Assembly: GCA_048380335.1 (NCBI GenBank) | Contig: DBFCCI010000053.1 | Location: 1 to 54,512, forward strand | Length of the DNA: 54,512 nucleotides | Direction: 5' to 3' | Origin: Lachnospira sp900551945 | GTDB taxonomy: Bacteria > Bacillota > Clostridia > Lachnospirales > Lachnospiraceae | Shown here: positions 37,173 through 45,200 of the stretch, one piece after another | Layout: every line of letters begins with the position of its first letter | Numbering within the stretch: position 1 is the first letter of the stretch | Position numbers and translations under genes: made by a program | The notes under the pieces: model-generated | The model's database searches: none | The model's input: the letters and a program-made list of their open reading frames with translations, nothing else | Told to the model about the DNA's origin: nothing

Positions 37173-38864
37173 TTACTGGAGAAGTGAAAGAACACCCTGA
37201 TTAGACTGGTTAGCCTGTGCAAGCATTGACTGACCTGCCTGTAAAAGAATATTGTTCTTGCTGTATTCAACCATTTCTTTAGCCATATCTGTATCACGAA
37301 TACGAGATTCTGCTGTCTGAGTATTCTCGGCTGCTGTATCAAGGTTATTGATTGTATGTTCAAGTCTGTTCTGTACAGCACCAAGCTGACTTCTTTGAGC
37401 AGAGATAAGCTTAACGGCTGAATCAATAGTAGTTGTAGCTTTCTTTGCACTATCCTGTGTACTTAAATCAATATTATTACCATCAACACCAAGTGCCTTT
37501 GCACTCATATTCTTAATAGTAAAGTCCATTGTCTGACCTTCATTAGCACCAATCTGCAATGTCATTCCCTTACCTTCACTTGCACTTGCTTTAATTGCAA
37601 TGAATGTACCTGCTGCTGCTGTACCTGCCGCTGCGTTAGCTGCATTATCAGATACAAGTGTCTTTAGTCCAGTTTTTTGTGTAATAAGATTTGCCATCTT
37701 AGCAGCTTCTGCTGCTGCTGGTGCAGCACCTGCTGTTTCTACTATTGTAACATCAGAATATGCCTTCTTATCCATCTTTTCAATTCCAGCTGCTGTTGCA
37801 AAGAGGAACTTCTTTCCACCAACTTCAAAAATATTATCTTCTATATTTTCTGTTGAAGCACCTGTATATGCTGCTTGACTAGCTGCATTTAATACAAGTG
37901 TATCATCTGTTGCATCTGTTGCTGTAATAGCTGTTACTGCATCTGCTTGTGTAACACCATCCTTCGTTGAGCCTACTGCTGCATGAGTAATAACAGGTTC
38001 TTTTGTTCCTGTTGTCTTAGCTTCAAATGTTAATTTATTAGCAGTGCTACTAATTTTGAATGTATCAGCTAAATCTGTTTTCTTTAATTCTGAAAGAATA
38101 GCTGAACTTAACTCTGCATCAGTAATACCAGTAGCAGCCTTAGCACCTGCCGCAGTAGTATATCTTGTTCCATCTGCTGCCACAAGATATCCTTTACCAT
38201 CTGGTGTTTGTTTAGCTGCATCAGTTTCATCTCTTACAAATGTAAAATCAATTGTAATTTCTTTTGCATTGCCATCTCCATCTGTATAAGAAAGTTTATA
38301 TGTTACTTTATCATCTCCATCTTTACCATCTAAACCTTTAATACCTGTTATTGCATCCGCTTCATAGCTACCTGCTGTACCATCTACTGTTGTAAATGCT
38401 CCAGCCTGTGATGACTTATAATCTATACTAGATGAGCCTTCATCAAGAGAACCGTCAAGAAGCTTCATTGTATTAAATTCTGTTGTATCAGATATTCTTG
38501 TTAATTCATCTTGTAACTGCTTGATTTCGTTATTAACTGCTTCTCTATCATCATCAGTTTCTGTACCGTTTGCTGCCTGTACTGAAAGCTCTCTCATTCT
38601 TTGTAAGATTGAGTGCGACTCATTTAAAGCACCTTCTGCTGTCTGAATAAGTGATATACCATCTTGAGCATTAGTAGAAGCCTGTGAAAGACCCCTAATC
38701 TGACTTCTCATCTTTTCTGAAATAGAAAGACCTGCTGCATCATCTGCTGCTCTGTTAATTCTATAACCTGATGATAACTTTTCTGTTGACTTACTAACAG
38801 AACTTGTTGTTATATTCATCATTCTATTTGCGTTTAACGCTGACATATTGTGTTGTACTACCAT
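37173..38864 (-). CDS. hag: Flagellin
   Basis: 563 residues. The conserved D0/D1 ends are clear. The N terminus reads MVVQHNMSALNANRMM, TEKLSSGYRINRAADDAAGL and QDGISLIQTAEGALNE (about 1-145). The C terminus reads SAQRSQLGAVQNRLEHTINN and ends MLAQANQSNQGVLSLL (about 475-563). The roughly 330 residues between form a hypervariable, Ala/Thr/Asp-rich surface region, making the protein much longer than B. subtilis Hag (about 304). No cysteine is seen, as usual for exported flagellins. It is secreted by the flagellar type III apparatus without a signal peptide. The 5' leader carries two GGA motifs typical of CsrA control, and csrA is the gene upstream on the same strand. No clear sigma-D promoter was found. 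Confidence 0.97.
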   Translation of the reverse strand: MVVQHNMSALNANRMMNITTSSVSKSTEKLSSGYRINRAADDAAGLSISEKMRSQIRGLSQASTNAQDGISLIQTAEGALNESHSILQRMRELSVQAANGTETDDDREAVNNEIKQLQDELTRISDTTEFNTMKLLDGSLDEGSSSIDYKSSQAGAFTTVDGTAGSYEADAITGIKGLDGKDGDDKVTYKLSYTDGDGNAKEITIDFTFVRDETDAAKQTPDGKGYLVAADGTRYTTAAGAKAATGITDAELSSAILSELKKTDLADTFKISSTANKLTFEAKTTGTKEPVITHAAVGSTKDGVTQADAVTAITATDATDDTLVLNAASQAAYTGASTENIEDNIFEVGGKKFLFATAAGIEKMDKKAYSDVTIVETAGAAPAAAEAAKMANLITQKTGLKTLVSDNAANAAAGTAAAGTFIAIKASASEGKGMTLQIGANEGQTMDFTIKNMSAKALGVDGNNIDLSTQDSAKKATTTIDSAVKLISAQRSQLGAVQNRLEHTINNLDTAAENTQTAESRIRDTDMAKEMVEYSKNNILLQAGQSMLAQANQSNQGVLSLLQ

Positions 38865-38873
38865 AATTCTTTA

Positions 38874-38878
38874 CCTCC
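38874..38878 (-). promoter_or_regulatory. Flagellin ribosome site overlapping a CsrA-like site
   Basis: The GGAGG of the flagellin gene lies within ACATGGAGGT, close to the CsrA-binding consensus (ACANGGANGT), so CsrA bound here would block ribosome access. Confidence 0.6.
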
Positions 38879-38892
38879 ATGTGGTTAGTATT

Positions 38893-38913
38893 CAAGAAAA
38901 CTCCGTTTTCTTG
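38893..38913 (-). promoter_or_regulatory. CsrA-type hairpin in the flagellin leader
   Basis: Perfect 9-bp arms CAAGAAAAC and GTTTTCTTG enclose exactly GGA as the loop on the minus strand, 28 bases before the flagellin start codon. A GGA displayed in a hairpin loop is the high-affinity CsrA site; B. subtilis hag uses the same two-site arrangement. Confidence 0.7.
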
Positions 38914-39000
38914 TTGCATTAATCTCTATAAATTGGGTTAATGCTTTCATACTTAAAATGTAATAATTTTATTTATAATAAGTACAACCTTGTTACTTCA

Positions 39001-39017
39001 TACATTCCCGGGATGTA
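39001..39017. promoter_or_regulatory. GC-centred palindrome between csrA and flagellin
   Basis: TACATTCCCGGGATGTA is symmetrical apart from one pair. Its CCCGGG centre stands out in this AT-rich spacer, 85 bases from the csrA stop. Operator or RNA hairpin. Confidence 0.35.
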
Positions 39018-39101
39018 ATTGTTGCATAAGATACTTTTGACAGGGTTTTATAATTAATCAAATGCAACATATACTAATATGTAGTATTAGGTTATACGTT
39101 A

Positions 39102-39362
39102 TTATCCGTTTTCCCTGTTCTTATGCTTTTCTCTCATAAGTATTTGAACAATTTCCTTTTGAGCTTCTGGTGAAATTCCCTTTTCTTTTTTGTATTCTTG
39201 TACTTCACCTGAGGCTTTCTTAACTGAACTTCTTACAATGTTCAATTCTTTCGGTGCTTCTATTAACAAATGAATGTTATTAGCTGAACCGCCCGAAAAT
39301 ATAACCTTGATATCATTACCTATATCAATGTACTGTCCTGGTTTTAATGTGAGCTTAAGCAT
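39102..39362 (-). CDS. csrA: CsrA-family translational regulator
   Basis: 86 residues. The segment MLKLTLKPGQYIDIGNDIKV, SANNIHLLIEAPKEL and NIVRSSVKK fits the CsrA fold: the five-strand dimer binds GGA in mRNA leaders. The Arg corresponding to R44 of E. coli CsrA is kept (IVRSS), whereas the Arg at position 6 is Leu (LTLKPG). The C terminus is about 20 residues longer than E. coli CsrA, as in some Firmicutes. Its own ribosome site, ACAAGGAGGT, also looks like a CsrA site, so autoregulation is possible. It lies upstream of flagellin on the same strand. The usual upstream partner fliW is absent here; instead the recombinase island starts 80 bases upstream. Confidence 0.85.
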   Translation of the reverse strand: MLKLTLKPGQYIDIGNDIKVIFSGGSANNIHLLIEAPKELNIVRSSVKKASGEVQEYKKEKGISPEAQKEIVQILMREKHKNRENG

Positions 39363-39442
39363 ATCCCTACCTCCTTGTTTCCTTTGACATAACTAGTAAC
39401 TTTAGTCTTTGCCAAAATATCCTTATTAATTGGTGTTTTTCA

Positions 39443-39481
39443 AAATGCAAAAATTTATAACAAAATGTTGCATTTTTATTT
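39443..39481 (+). repeat. Left arm of a 39-bp inverted repeat; candidate recombination site
   Basis: 12-base arms AAATGCAAAAAT and AATGTTGCATTT flank the 9-base spacer TTATAACAA, followed by TTATTT. It is the inverse of 40329-40367 at 36 of 39 positions; the last 26 bases (39456-39481) are identical. Confidence 0.85.
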
Positions 39482-39553
39482 TTTGGAATTATTTTCCGCT
39501 TGAAATTACATTGAACTGTCTGTAATAATCGTAATCACATCGCATAAGAACTG

Positions 39554-39574
39554 TTGCAAAATAGTATTTTGCAA
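39554..39574. promoter_or_regulatory. Perfect 21-bp palindrome before the recombinase gene
   Basis: Arms TTGCAAAATA and TATTTTGCAA around one central G, 30-50 bases before the recombinase start. Likely an operator for a dimeric regulator, perhaps the recombinase itself, since TGCAA is shared with the arms of the flanking repeats. Confidence 0.45.
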
Positions 39575-39603
39575 TATTAGTATTTGATAAAAATAAATTA
39601 GAA

Positions 39604-40197
39604 ATGAGAATAAATATGATAACTGAACCTATTAAAGATACAAAGGAACTCAAGTCACTTATAAACTTTTACAATACAAAAAAACCTAATACACGCAATT
39701 ACTGTCTTATCGTGTTAGGGCTTAATACAGCATTAAGAATAAGTGATATTTTGTCTTTAAAATGGAACATGATTTATGATTTTAGTAAAAAGAAATTTAA
39801 AAATAGAATTGTTATAAATGAAAAAAAGACAGGGAAAACTAATATTGTTCCCATTAATAAGAAATTACTTATATGTTTACAGAAACTCTTTTTAAAATTA
39901 AAGCCTCAAGGGTGTGACTATTTATTTACAAAACACACCGACCGCTCTCGCCCATTAAATCGCACACAGGCTTATAGAATTGTCAAACAAGCCGCTAACG
40001 AATGTAATCTTACTGGAAATATTAGTTGTCATTCTTTAAGGAAGACTTTTGGTTTTTTCGCATGGAAACAAGGCACACAGCCTGCACTATTAATGGCTAT
40101 ATATAATCATTCTTCTTATAATATTACTCAACGATATCTAGGAATTACTCAACTTGAAAAAGATGAAATATATATGAATATACATTTTCCTAACTAG
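39604..40197 (+). CDS. Tyrosine recombinase (stand-alone catalytic domain, Fim/RecV-size)
   Basis: 197 residues, possibly 193 if the ATG at 39616 is used. All catalytic residues of the family are present: R45 (NTALRISDIL), Lys in the KTGKT beta-turn (75/78), H143 and R146 (CHSLRKTF), H169 (YNHSSYNI) and the nucleophile Y178 (QRYLGI). There is no N-terminal core-binding SAM-like domain, so the size matches recombinases of phase-variation switches such as FimB/FimE and RecV (about 190-200 residues) rather than phage integrases. It is on the plus strand, flanked by two inverted candidate core sites (39443-39481 and 40329-40367), an arrangement that predicts inversion of its own segment. Confidence 0.9.
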   Translation: MRINMITEPIKDTKELKSLINFYNTKKPNTRNYCLIVLGLNTALRISDILSLKWNMIYDFSKKKFKNRIVINEKKTGKTNIVPINKKLLICLQKLFLKLKPQGCDYLFTKHTDRSRPLNRTQAYRIVKQAANECNLTGNISCHSLRKTFGFFAWKQGTQPALLMAIYNHSSYNITQRYLGITQLEKDEIYMNIHFPN

Positions 40198-40299
40198 ATT
40201 TATCTTGCAAAAATTTATATAGAATACACTATTTAGATTATTACTTTTATTCTAAGAAGTAATAATAATTAAAAAAAATTTTTAAAAAGGGGTTAAGTT

Positions 40300-40410
40300 A
40301 TGATTTCATCGTCCGATATAATAGGTGTAAATAAAAATGCAACATTTTGTTATAGAATGTTGCATTTATTTTTTATATTAACGAAAACCACTTACAATAC
40401 AAACAAATAA
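40300..40410 (+). CDS. Small ORF running through the right inverted repeat (36 residues, tentative)
   Basis: It begins MISSSDIIGVNKNATFCY and has a strong AAGGGG seven bases before the ATG, unusual for a spurious frame. It starts inside the recombinase segment, crosses the repeat at 40329-40367 and ends outside it. Inversion would give the same first 18 residues a different tail of 29 residues, with the stop four bases before the csrA start. No homologue recognised. Confidence 0.4.
   Translation: MISSSDIIGVNKNATFCYRMLHLFFILTKTTYNTNK
40329..40367 (-). repeat. Right arm of the 39-bp inverted repeat; candidate recombination site
   Basis: Perfect 12-base arms AAATGCAACATT and AATGTTGCATTT flank the spacer TTGTTATAG (plus strand). 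The spacer is the inverse of the left-arm spacer at 8 of 9 positions (shared TATAACAA). The arm hairpin is followed by ATTTTTTAT, so it may double as a terminator. Confidence 0.85.
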
Positions 40411-40499
40411 GAAACTTATATTACATACTCACACTGTTTACACAACAATAAAATTCTGTGAAATATTATTAGTATACAAACTAAATACACTATAAAAAA

Positions 40500-40575
40500 G
40501 AACAATTGCCTATATTTGTATGAAAGTATCTAATACATTTATTAGATAATGCCATATAAATATAGGCAATTGTTC
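40500..40575 (+). repeat. Dispersed hairpin family A, copy 3 (probable bidirectional terminator)
   Basis: Outer arms GAACAATTGCCTATATTT pair perfectly with their complement; internal loop AAAG opposite ATGC; inner helix TATCTAATA/TATTAGATA. TTTTTCTT follows on the plus strand and TTTTTTATAG on the minus strand. It lies just upstream of thiT. Confidence 0.65.
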
Positions 40576-40657
40576 TTTTTCTTAATAACCTTGACATTTC
40601 CCCCAAATAAAATTATAGTTTAACCATAAATATTTTATAAAAAGATTGGAGATACAA

Positions 40658-41338
40658 ATGAATATTTTTTTCACTCAAACCACAGATGATTATGGAAGTA
40701 GTGCTTTAGGACTTACTACCGCTGGCTTTATTGGTATTGTTGCTATAATAATTATAGCTGCTGTAATTGGACTAATCTTTGCTAAGAACCGTAAAAAAAC
40801 TGTGCGTTTCTCAACTACTCAACTAATAGTTTCAGCAATGGCAATAGCTCTTGCAAGTGTAACTTCCATGATACACCTTTTCAATATGCCAATGGGTGGC
40901 TCAATAACTCTTTGCAGTATGTTTTTTATCTCATTAATTGGATATTGGTATGGTGCTCCTGCCGGTATTATGACAGGTGTAGCTTATGGACTTTTACAAT
41001 TTATCATTAATCCTATATTTTACACTATTCCACAAATGCTTACAGATTATCCTCTCGCCTTTGGTGCGCTCGGAGTATCGGGCTTTTTTGCAAGCAAGAA
41101 AAATGGTATGACAATCGGATACATATTTAGTGTAATTGGTAGATACATATTTGCATTTATTTCGGGTTGGATATTCTTTGGAGAATACGCCGCAGACTAC
41201 AACATGGGTGCAGTCGCTTATTCTCTTGTTTATAATGGACTCTACCTTATTCCAGAAGCCATTATAACAATAATAATAATCAATCTCCCACCAGTAAAAA
41301 ATGCTCTAAAAACAATAGGAAATTCTATATACAAATAG
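40658..41338 (+). CDS. thiT: ECF-type thiamine transporter substrate-binding subunit
   Basis: 226 residues from the ATG at 40658 (GGAG six bases upstream; a TTG at 40646 is less likely). About six or seven membrane helices. The segment FNMPMGGSITLCSMFFISL followed by YWYGAPAGIMTGVAYGLLQF is characteristic of ThiT, which captures thiamine for an ECF energizing module (EcfA, EcfA', EcfT encoded elsewhere). The N-terminal 40 residues add one extra hydrophobic helix compared with lactic acid bacterial ThiT. No TPP riboswitch is visible upstream, which is notable since many thiT genes have one. Confidence 0.88.
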   Translation: MNIFFTQTTDDYGSSALGLTTAGFIGIVAIIIIAAVIGLIFAKNRKKTVRFSTTQLIVSAMAIALASVTSMIHLFNMPMGGSITLCSMFFISLIGYWYGAPAGIMTGVAYGLLQFIINPIFYTIPQMLTDYPLAFGALGVSGFFASKKNGMTIGYIFSVIGRYIFAFISGWIFFGEYAADYNMGAVAYSLVYNGLYLIPEAIITIIIINLPPVKNALKTIGNSIYK

Positions 41339-41394
41339 TATTAAAACTAAACAAACATTTTAATATTCACTCACAACATAAAAACACAAAACAA

Positions 41395-41435
41395 AAATGG
41401 ACTGTTGTACATCAAATCTATACAACAGTCCATTT
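41395..41435. terminator. Bidirectional terminator between thiT and the small exporter gene
   Basis: Perfect 15-bp arms AAATGGACTGTTGTA and TACAACAGTCCATTT with an 11-base loop, between convergent genes, with A-rich and T-rich flanks. Confidence 0.8.
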
Positions 41436-41446
41436 AAAATTATATA

Positions 41447-41920
41447 TTAAAACGAGAATATCGCTGTAAATACACCAGCACTTACTGTTCCCATTATTAT
41501 ACCTGCAAGAAGCACTCCTAAAAGTACAGCTACAACACTTTTCTTAAAGCCAATGTCAAGGAAACTAGCTGCAAGTGTTCCTGTCCATGCTCCTGTTCCC
41601 GGAATTGGAATACCTACAAATAATAAAAGTGCAACAAATATTCCTCTGCCTGCCTTTTCCTTAAGCTTCTCTCCACCTTTGTGTCCCTTTTCAATGCAGA
41701 AAGTAAAAAACTTACCTATGTACTTCTTATCCTTTCCCCATTCAAGAACCTTTCTTGCGAAAAGATAAATAATAGGTACTGGAAGCATATTTCCTATAAC
41801 ACATACAATATAAGAAGTTATAAGTGGCATTTGCCAACCCTGTGAAAATATAATTGCTCCTCTTAACTCAATCAAAGGTACCATTGATATTAAAAATATC
41901 GTAATATAATGTTGTAACAT
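41447..41920 (-). CDS. Small multidrug-export-like membrane protein (COG2426 type)
   Basis: 157 residues with four or five membrane helices. MVPLIELRGAIIFSQGWQMP, NMLPVPIIYLFARKVLEWGK and VGIPIPGTGAWTGTLAA are the family landmarks. Members are annotated as putative small multi-drug export proteins, but experimental support is thin. Preceded by TTGGAGGAG. It stands alone between a terminator and family B hairpin copy 6. Confidence 0.85.
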   Translation of the reverse strand: MLQHYITIFLISMVPLIELRGAIIFSQGWQMPLITSYIVCVIGNMLPVPIIYLFARKVLEWGKDKKYIGKFFTFCIEKGHKGGEKLKEKAGRGIFVALLLFVGIPIPGTGAWTGTLAASFLDIGFKKSVVAVLLGVLLAGIIMGTVSAGVFTAIFSF

Positions 41921-42249
41921 TTAACTCCTCCAAAATTTTTTTATAAACTAAAAATACACTCTGCAAGTTTCTTTTATTTTAGCGACAGTCGCCAAAGCCT
42001 TATGTGAATTTACTTTGGCTAATTACTCGCATAAATAAACAGTCAGTTCATAATACTATACATAATACTAATAGTCAAGCAAATATTCCTATATTAAATA
42101 TAAATTTATATTTTAACCTGTCTAAAAGAATACCCAGAATATTTACAATCCAGTTGATTACTTAATATACTCAGTTTATACAAACAATTCACTTAATTAT
42201 GATTATCATAAAAAATAGCTAATCTTTTAACAAATATAAATATTCGCTC
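41921..42249. other. Intergenic region upstream of the small exporter gene
   Basis: 329 bases, mainly family B copy 6 (41945-42035) followed by AT-rich sequence up to the polC stop. No ORF and no convincing polC terminator. Confidence 0.45.
41945..42035 (+). repeat. Dispersed hairpin family B, copy 6
   Basis: Middle arms GCCAAAGC and ACTTTGGC differ from GTCAAAGT/ACTTTGAC of other copies at a base pair that changes on both sides (T-A to C-G). Outer arms are TTTTAGCGA and TCGCATAAA. Confidence 0.6.
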
Positions 42250-45200
42250 TTAAAAATCAAACAATGACAACTGATTACTCTGTGCCATTCCATTTAAAAG
42301 CCCAATATCAGTCAACTTATCAATAACTGTCTGACCAACCTTAGCTCTTTGCCTTAAGTCATCTTTAGATAAGAACTTGCCATTTGATGCTGCTATTTCT
42401 ATTGACTCTCCTGCGACTTCACCAACTTTATCAATGACTTTAAAAGAAGGCATAATCTTACCATCAATTACTTGAAATGACCTTGCCTTAGCTTTGTAAA
42501 TATCAATTGGCGTAAAGTCAAAACCTCTTGCATACATTTCTTCAACAATTCTCATATCCTTAAGTTCGTCTTCTTCTGTATTAGACAACTTACCAGTTGG
42601 TGACTCTGCCCTTCTTTTTCTATAATCATTAATAAAATATTTAAGTTTATCCTGCCCCATTGCCATCTTTTCGTAATCGAAAGCATTTGCTCTGATACTA
42701 AAATATGCACAGTAGTACGCAAGCGGATAAAACACCTTGCAGTACGCAACACGCCAAGCCATCATAACATACGCCGCCGCATGAGCCTTTGGGAACATAT
42801 ATTTAATCTTTTTACAAGACCAAATATACCAATCTGGCACGCCATGCTCTTTCATTACCTGCTCATTTTCTTCCGTAAGCCCTTTACCCTTTCTTACCTT
42901 TTCCATAATTGTAAATGCAAGCTCACTGTCTAACCCTTTTTGAATAAGATAAATCATAATGTCATCTCGTGTACAAATTGCTGTTGAAATAGTTGCTTGC
43001 CCCGTTCTTAACAATTCCTGTGCATTACCCAGCCACACGTCTGTACCATGAGAAAGTCCTGCGATACGAACTAAGTCTGAAAAATATTTTGGCTGAGTAT
43101 CAATAAGCATTTGCATAGCAAAATCTGTACCAAATTCAGGTATTCCTAATGCGCCGAGCTTACAACCACCAATAGCTTCTGGTGTAATTCCAAGTGCTGA
43201 TGTGTCTTTAAAAAGTGACATAACCTCTTTTGAGTCGAGTGGAATTTCAAGTGGGTCGATACCTGTTAAATCTTGTAACATTCTAATCATTGTAGGGTCA
43301 AGATGTCCTAAAATATCAAGCTTTAACAAGTTGTGGTCAATACTGTGGTAATCAAAGTGCGTAGTTATTATAGGCGTACTCATATCATTTGCAGGGTGCT
43401 GCACTGGCGTAAATGTGTGGATTTCATCGCCAATAGGCAATACAACGATACCACCTGGATGCTGTCCTGTTGTTCTTCTTATATCAACACAACCTTCTGC
43501 TATTCTTTCTATTTCATGTCTTCTCTTAACAATAGGCTTGCCAAGTTTTTCGCTCTGCTCTTGAAAATACTTGTATACAAAGCCTTGTGCTGTCTTTTCT
43601 GCTACCGTACCAATTGTTCCGGCTTTAAATGTCTGTCCTTTTCCAAATATTACTTCTGTATAAGCATGTGCTTTACTTTGGTACTCATTGGAAAAGTTAA
43701 GGTCAATATCTGGCTCTTTATTTCCCTTAAAACCTAAGAACGTTTCAAATGGAATATCAAAACCCATTTTATTTAATTTATGACCACATTTGGGGCAAAT
43801 CTTATCGGGCATATCACAACCTGCACCACCTGCAAATTGTTTAACTTCATCAGAATAAAAATCATTGTAATAACATTTTGGACACAGGTAATGTGGACTT
43901 AATGGATTAACTTCTGTAATACCCGCCATCGTTGCGGCAAAGGAAGAACCAACCGAACCTCTTGAACCTACAAGATAACCGTCATCATTAGACTTCCAAA
44001 CTAGCTTTTGCGCAATAATATACATAACTGAGTAACCATTTGAAATAATAGAATTAAGTTCTCTTTCAAGACGTTCAGTTACTATTTCTGGAAGCTCTGG
44101 CCCATATAGCTCATGTGCTTTATCGTGACAGATTTTTCTTAACATTTGGTCAGAATTTTCAATGACAGGTGGTCTTTTATCTGGTCTTACCGGGTCGATA
44201 TCTTCACACATATTCATAATTTTATTAGTGTTAGTTACAACTATCTCAAATGCCTTATCTGCCCCAAGATAGTCAAATTCTTGAAGCATTTCTTCTGTCG
44301 TATGAAGATAAAGCGGCGGTTGCTTATCTGCGTCATCAAAGCCTTTTCCTGCCATAATAATTCTTCTGTATATCTCATCTTCTGGATTTAGAAAATGTAC
44401 ATCACACGTTGCAACTACGGGCTTGTGAAACTTTGCCCCTAATGCTACAACTCTCCTGTTCAAATCTCTTAAATCTTCTTCATCTTTAACATAACAATCT
44501 TCTTTTTCTATCATAAAGTGGTTATTGCCAATTGGCTGTACTTCAAGATAGTCATAAAAGTTGACAATTCGTGCTATTTCTGCGTCACTTCTACCATTTA
44601 CCATCGCACGAAATAACTCACCAGCTTCGCAAGCACTACCTATTATAAGCCCCTCACGATATTTATTAACCATGCTCTTTGGTATCTTAGGAAATCTATT
44701 AAAATACTTAAGATGTGACATTGAGATAAGTCTGTACAAGTTAATACGTCCCATCTCGCTTGAAGCAAGTATAATACAGTGATACTGATGAAGTTTTTTA
44801 ATTGCATTGTCGTCAAGCTTGCCTTCTTCATTAAGTTTATCAAGTGTAAATATATCTCTTTTGGCTAAAATATCTATAAGTTTTATAAATATATCTGCTG
44901 TCGCTTGTGCATCATCAACGGCTCTGTGATGATTTTCCAAAGATACATTAAGGTGCTTTGCAAGTGTATCTAACTTGTAATTACTAAGATGTGGTACTGC
45001 AAATTGTCCTAAAAGCACTGTATCTATGTAGGTAAATTCTGTTTCTATTCCCATTTTTTCAGCTTTATTAATTATAAAACTTGTGTCAAATTCTGCATTG
45101 TGCGCAACAAGTACTGCATCTTTACAAAACTCTAAAAATTTCGGTAATATTTCTTCTATCACTGGTGCGTCAATTACCATAGAGTCATTTATACCCGTTA

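Noticed and set aside
34000..38000. cas genes near the arrays
   Set aside because: The neighbouring ORFs are an aldo/keto reductase, a histidine phosphatase, an Rpn-like fragment and flagellin; none resembles a Cas protein.
37151..38289. Extra ORFs overlapping flagellin on both strands
   Set aside because: They are alternative frames of an Ala/Thr-rich coding sequence without ribosome sites.
38865..39101. A sigma-D (TAAA-N15-GCCGATAA) promoter for flagellin
   Set aside because: No match good enough was found on the minus strand in the leader or upstream of csrA.
40411..40657. A TPP riboswitch upstream of thiT
   Set aside because: The region contains hairpin family A and no CTGAGA/ACCTGAT-type core.
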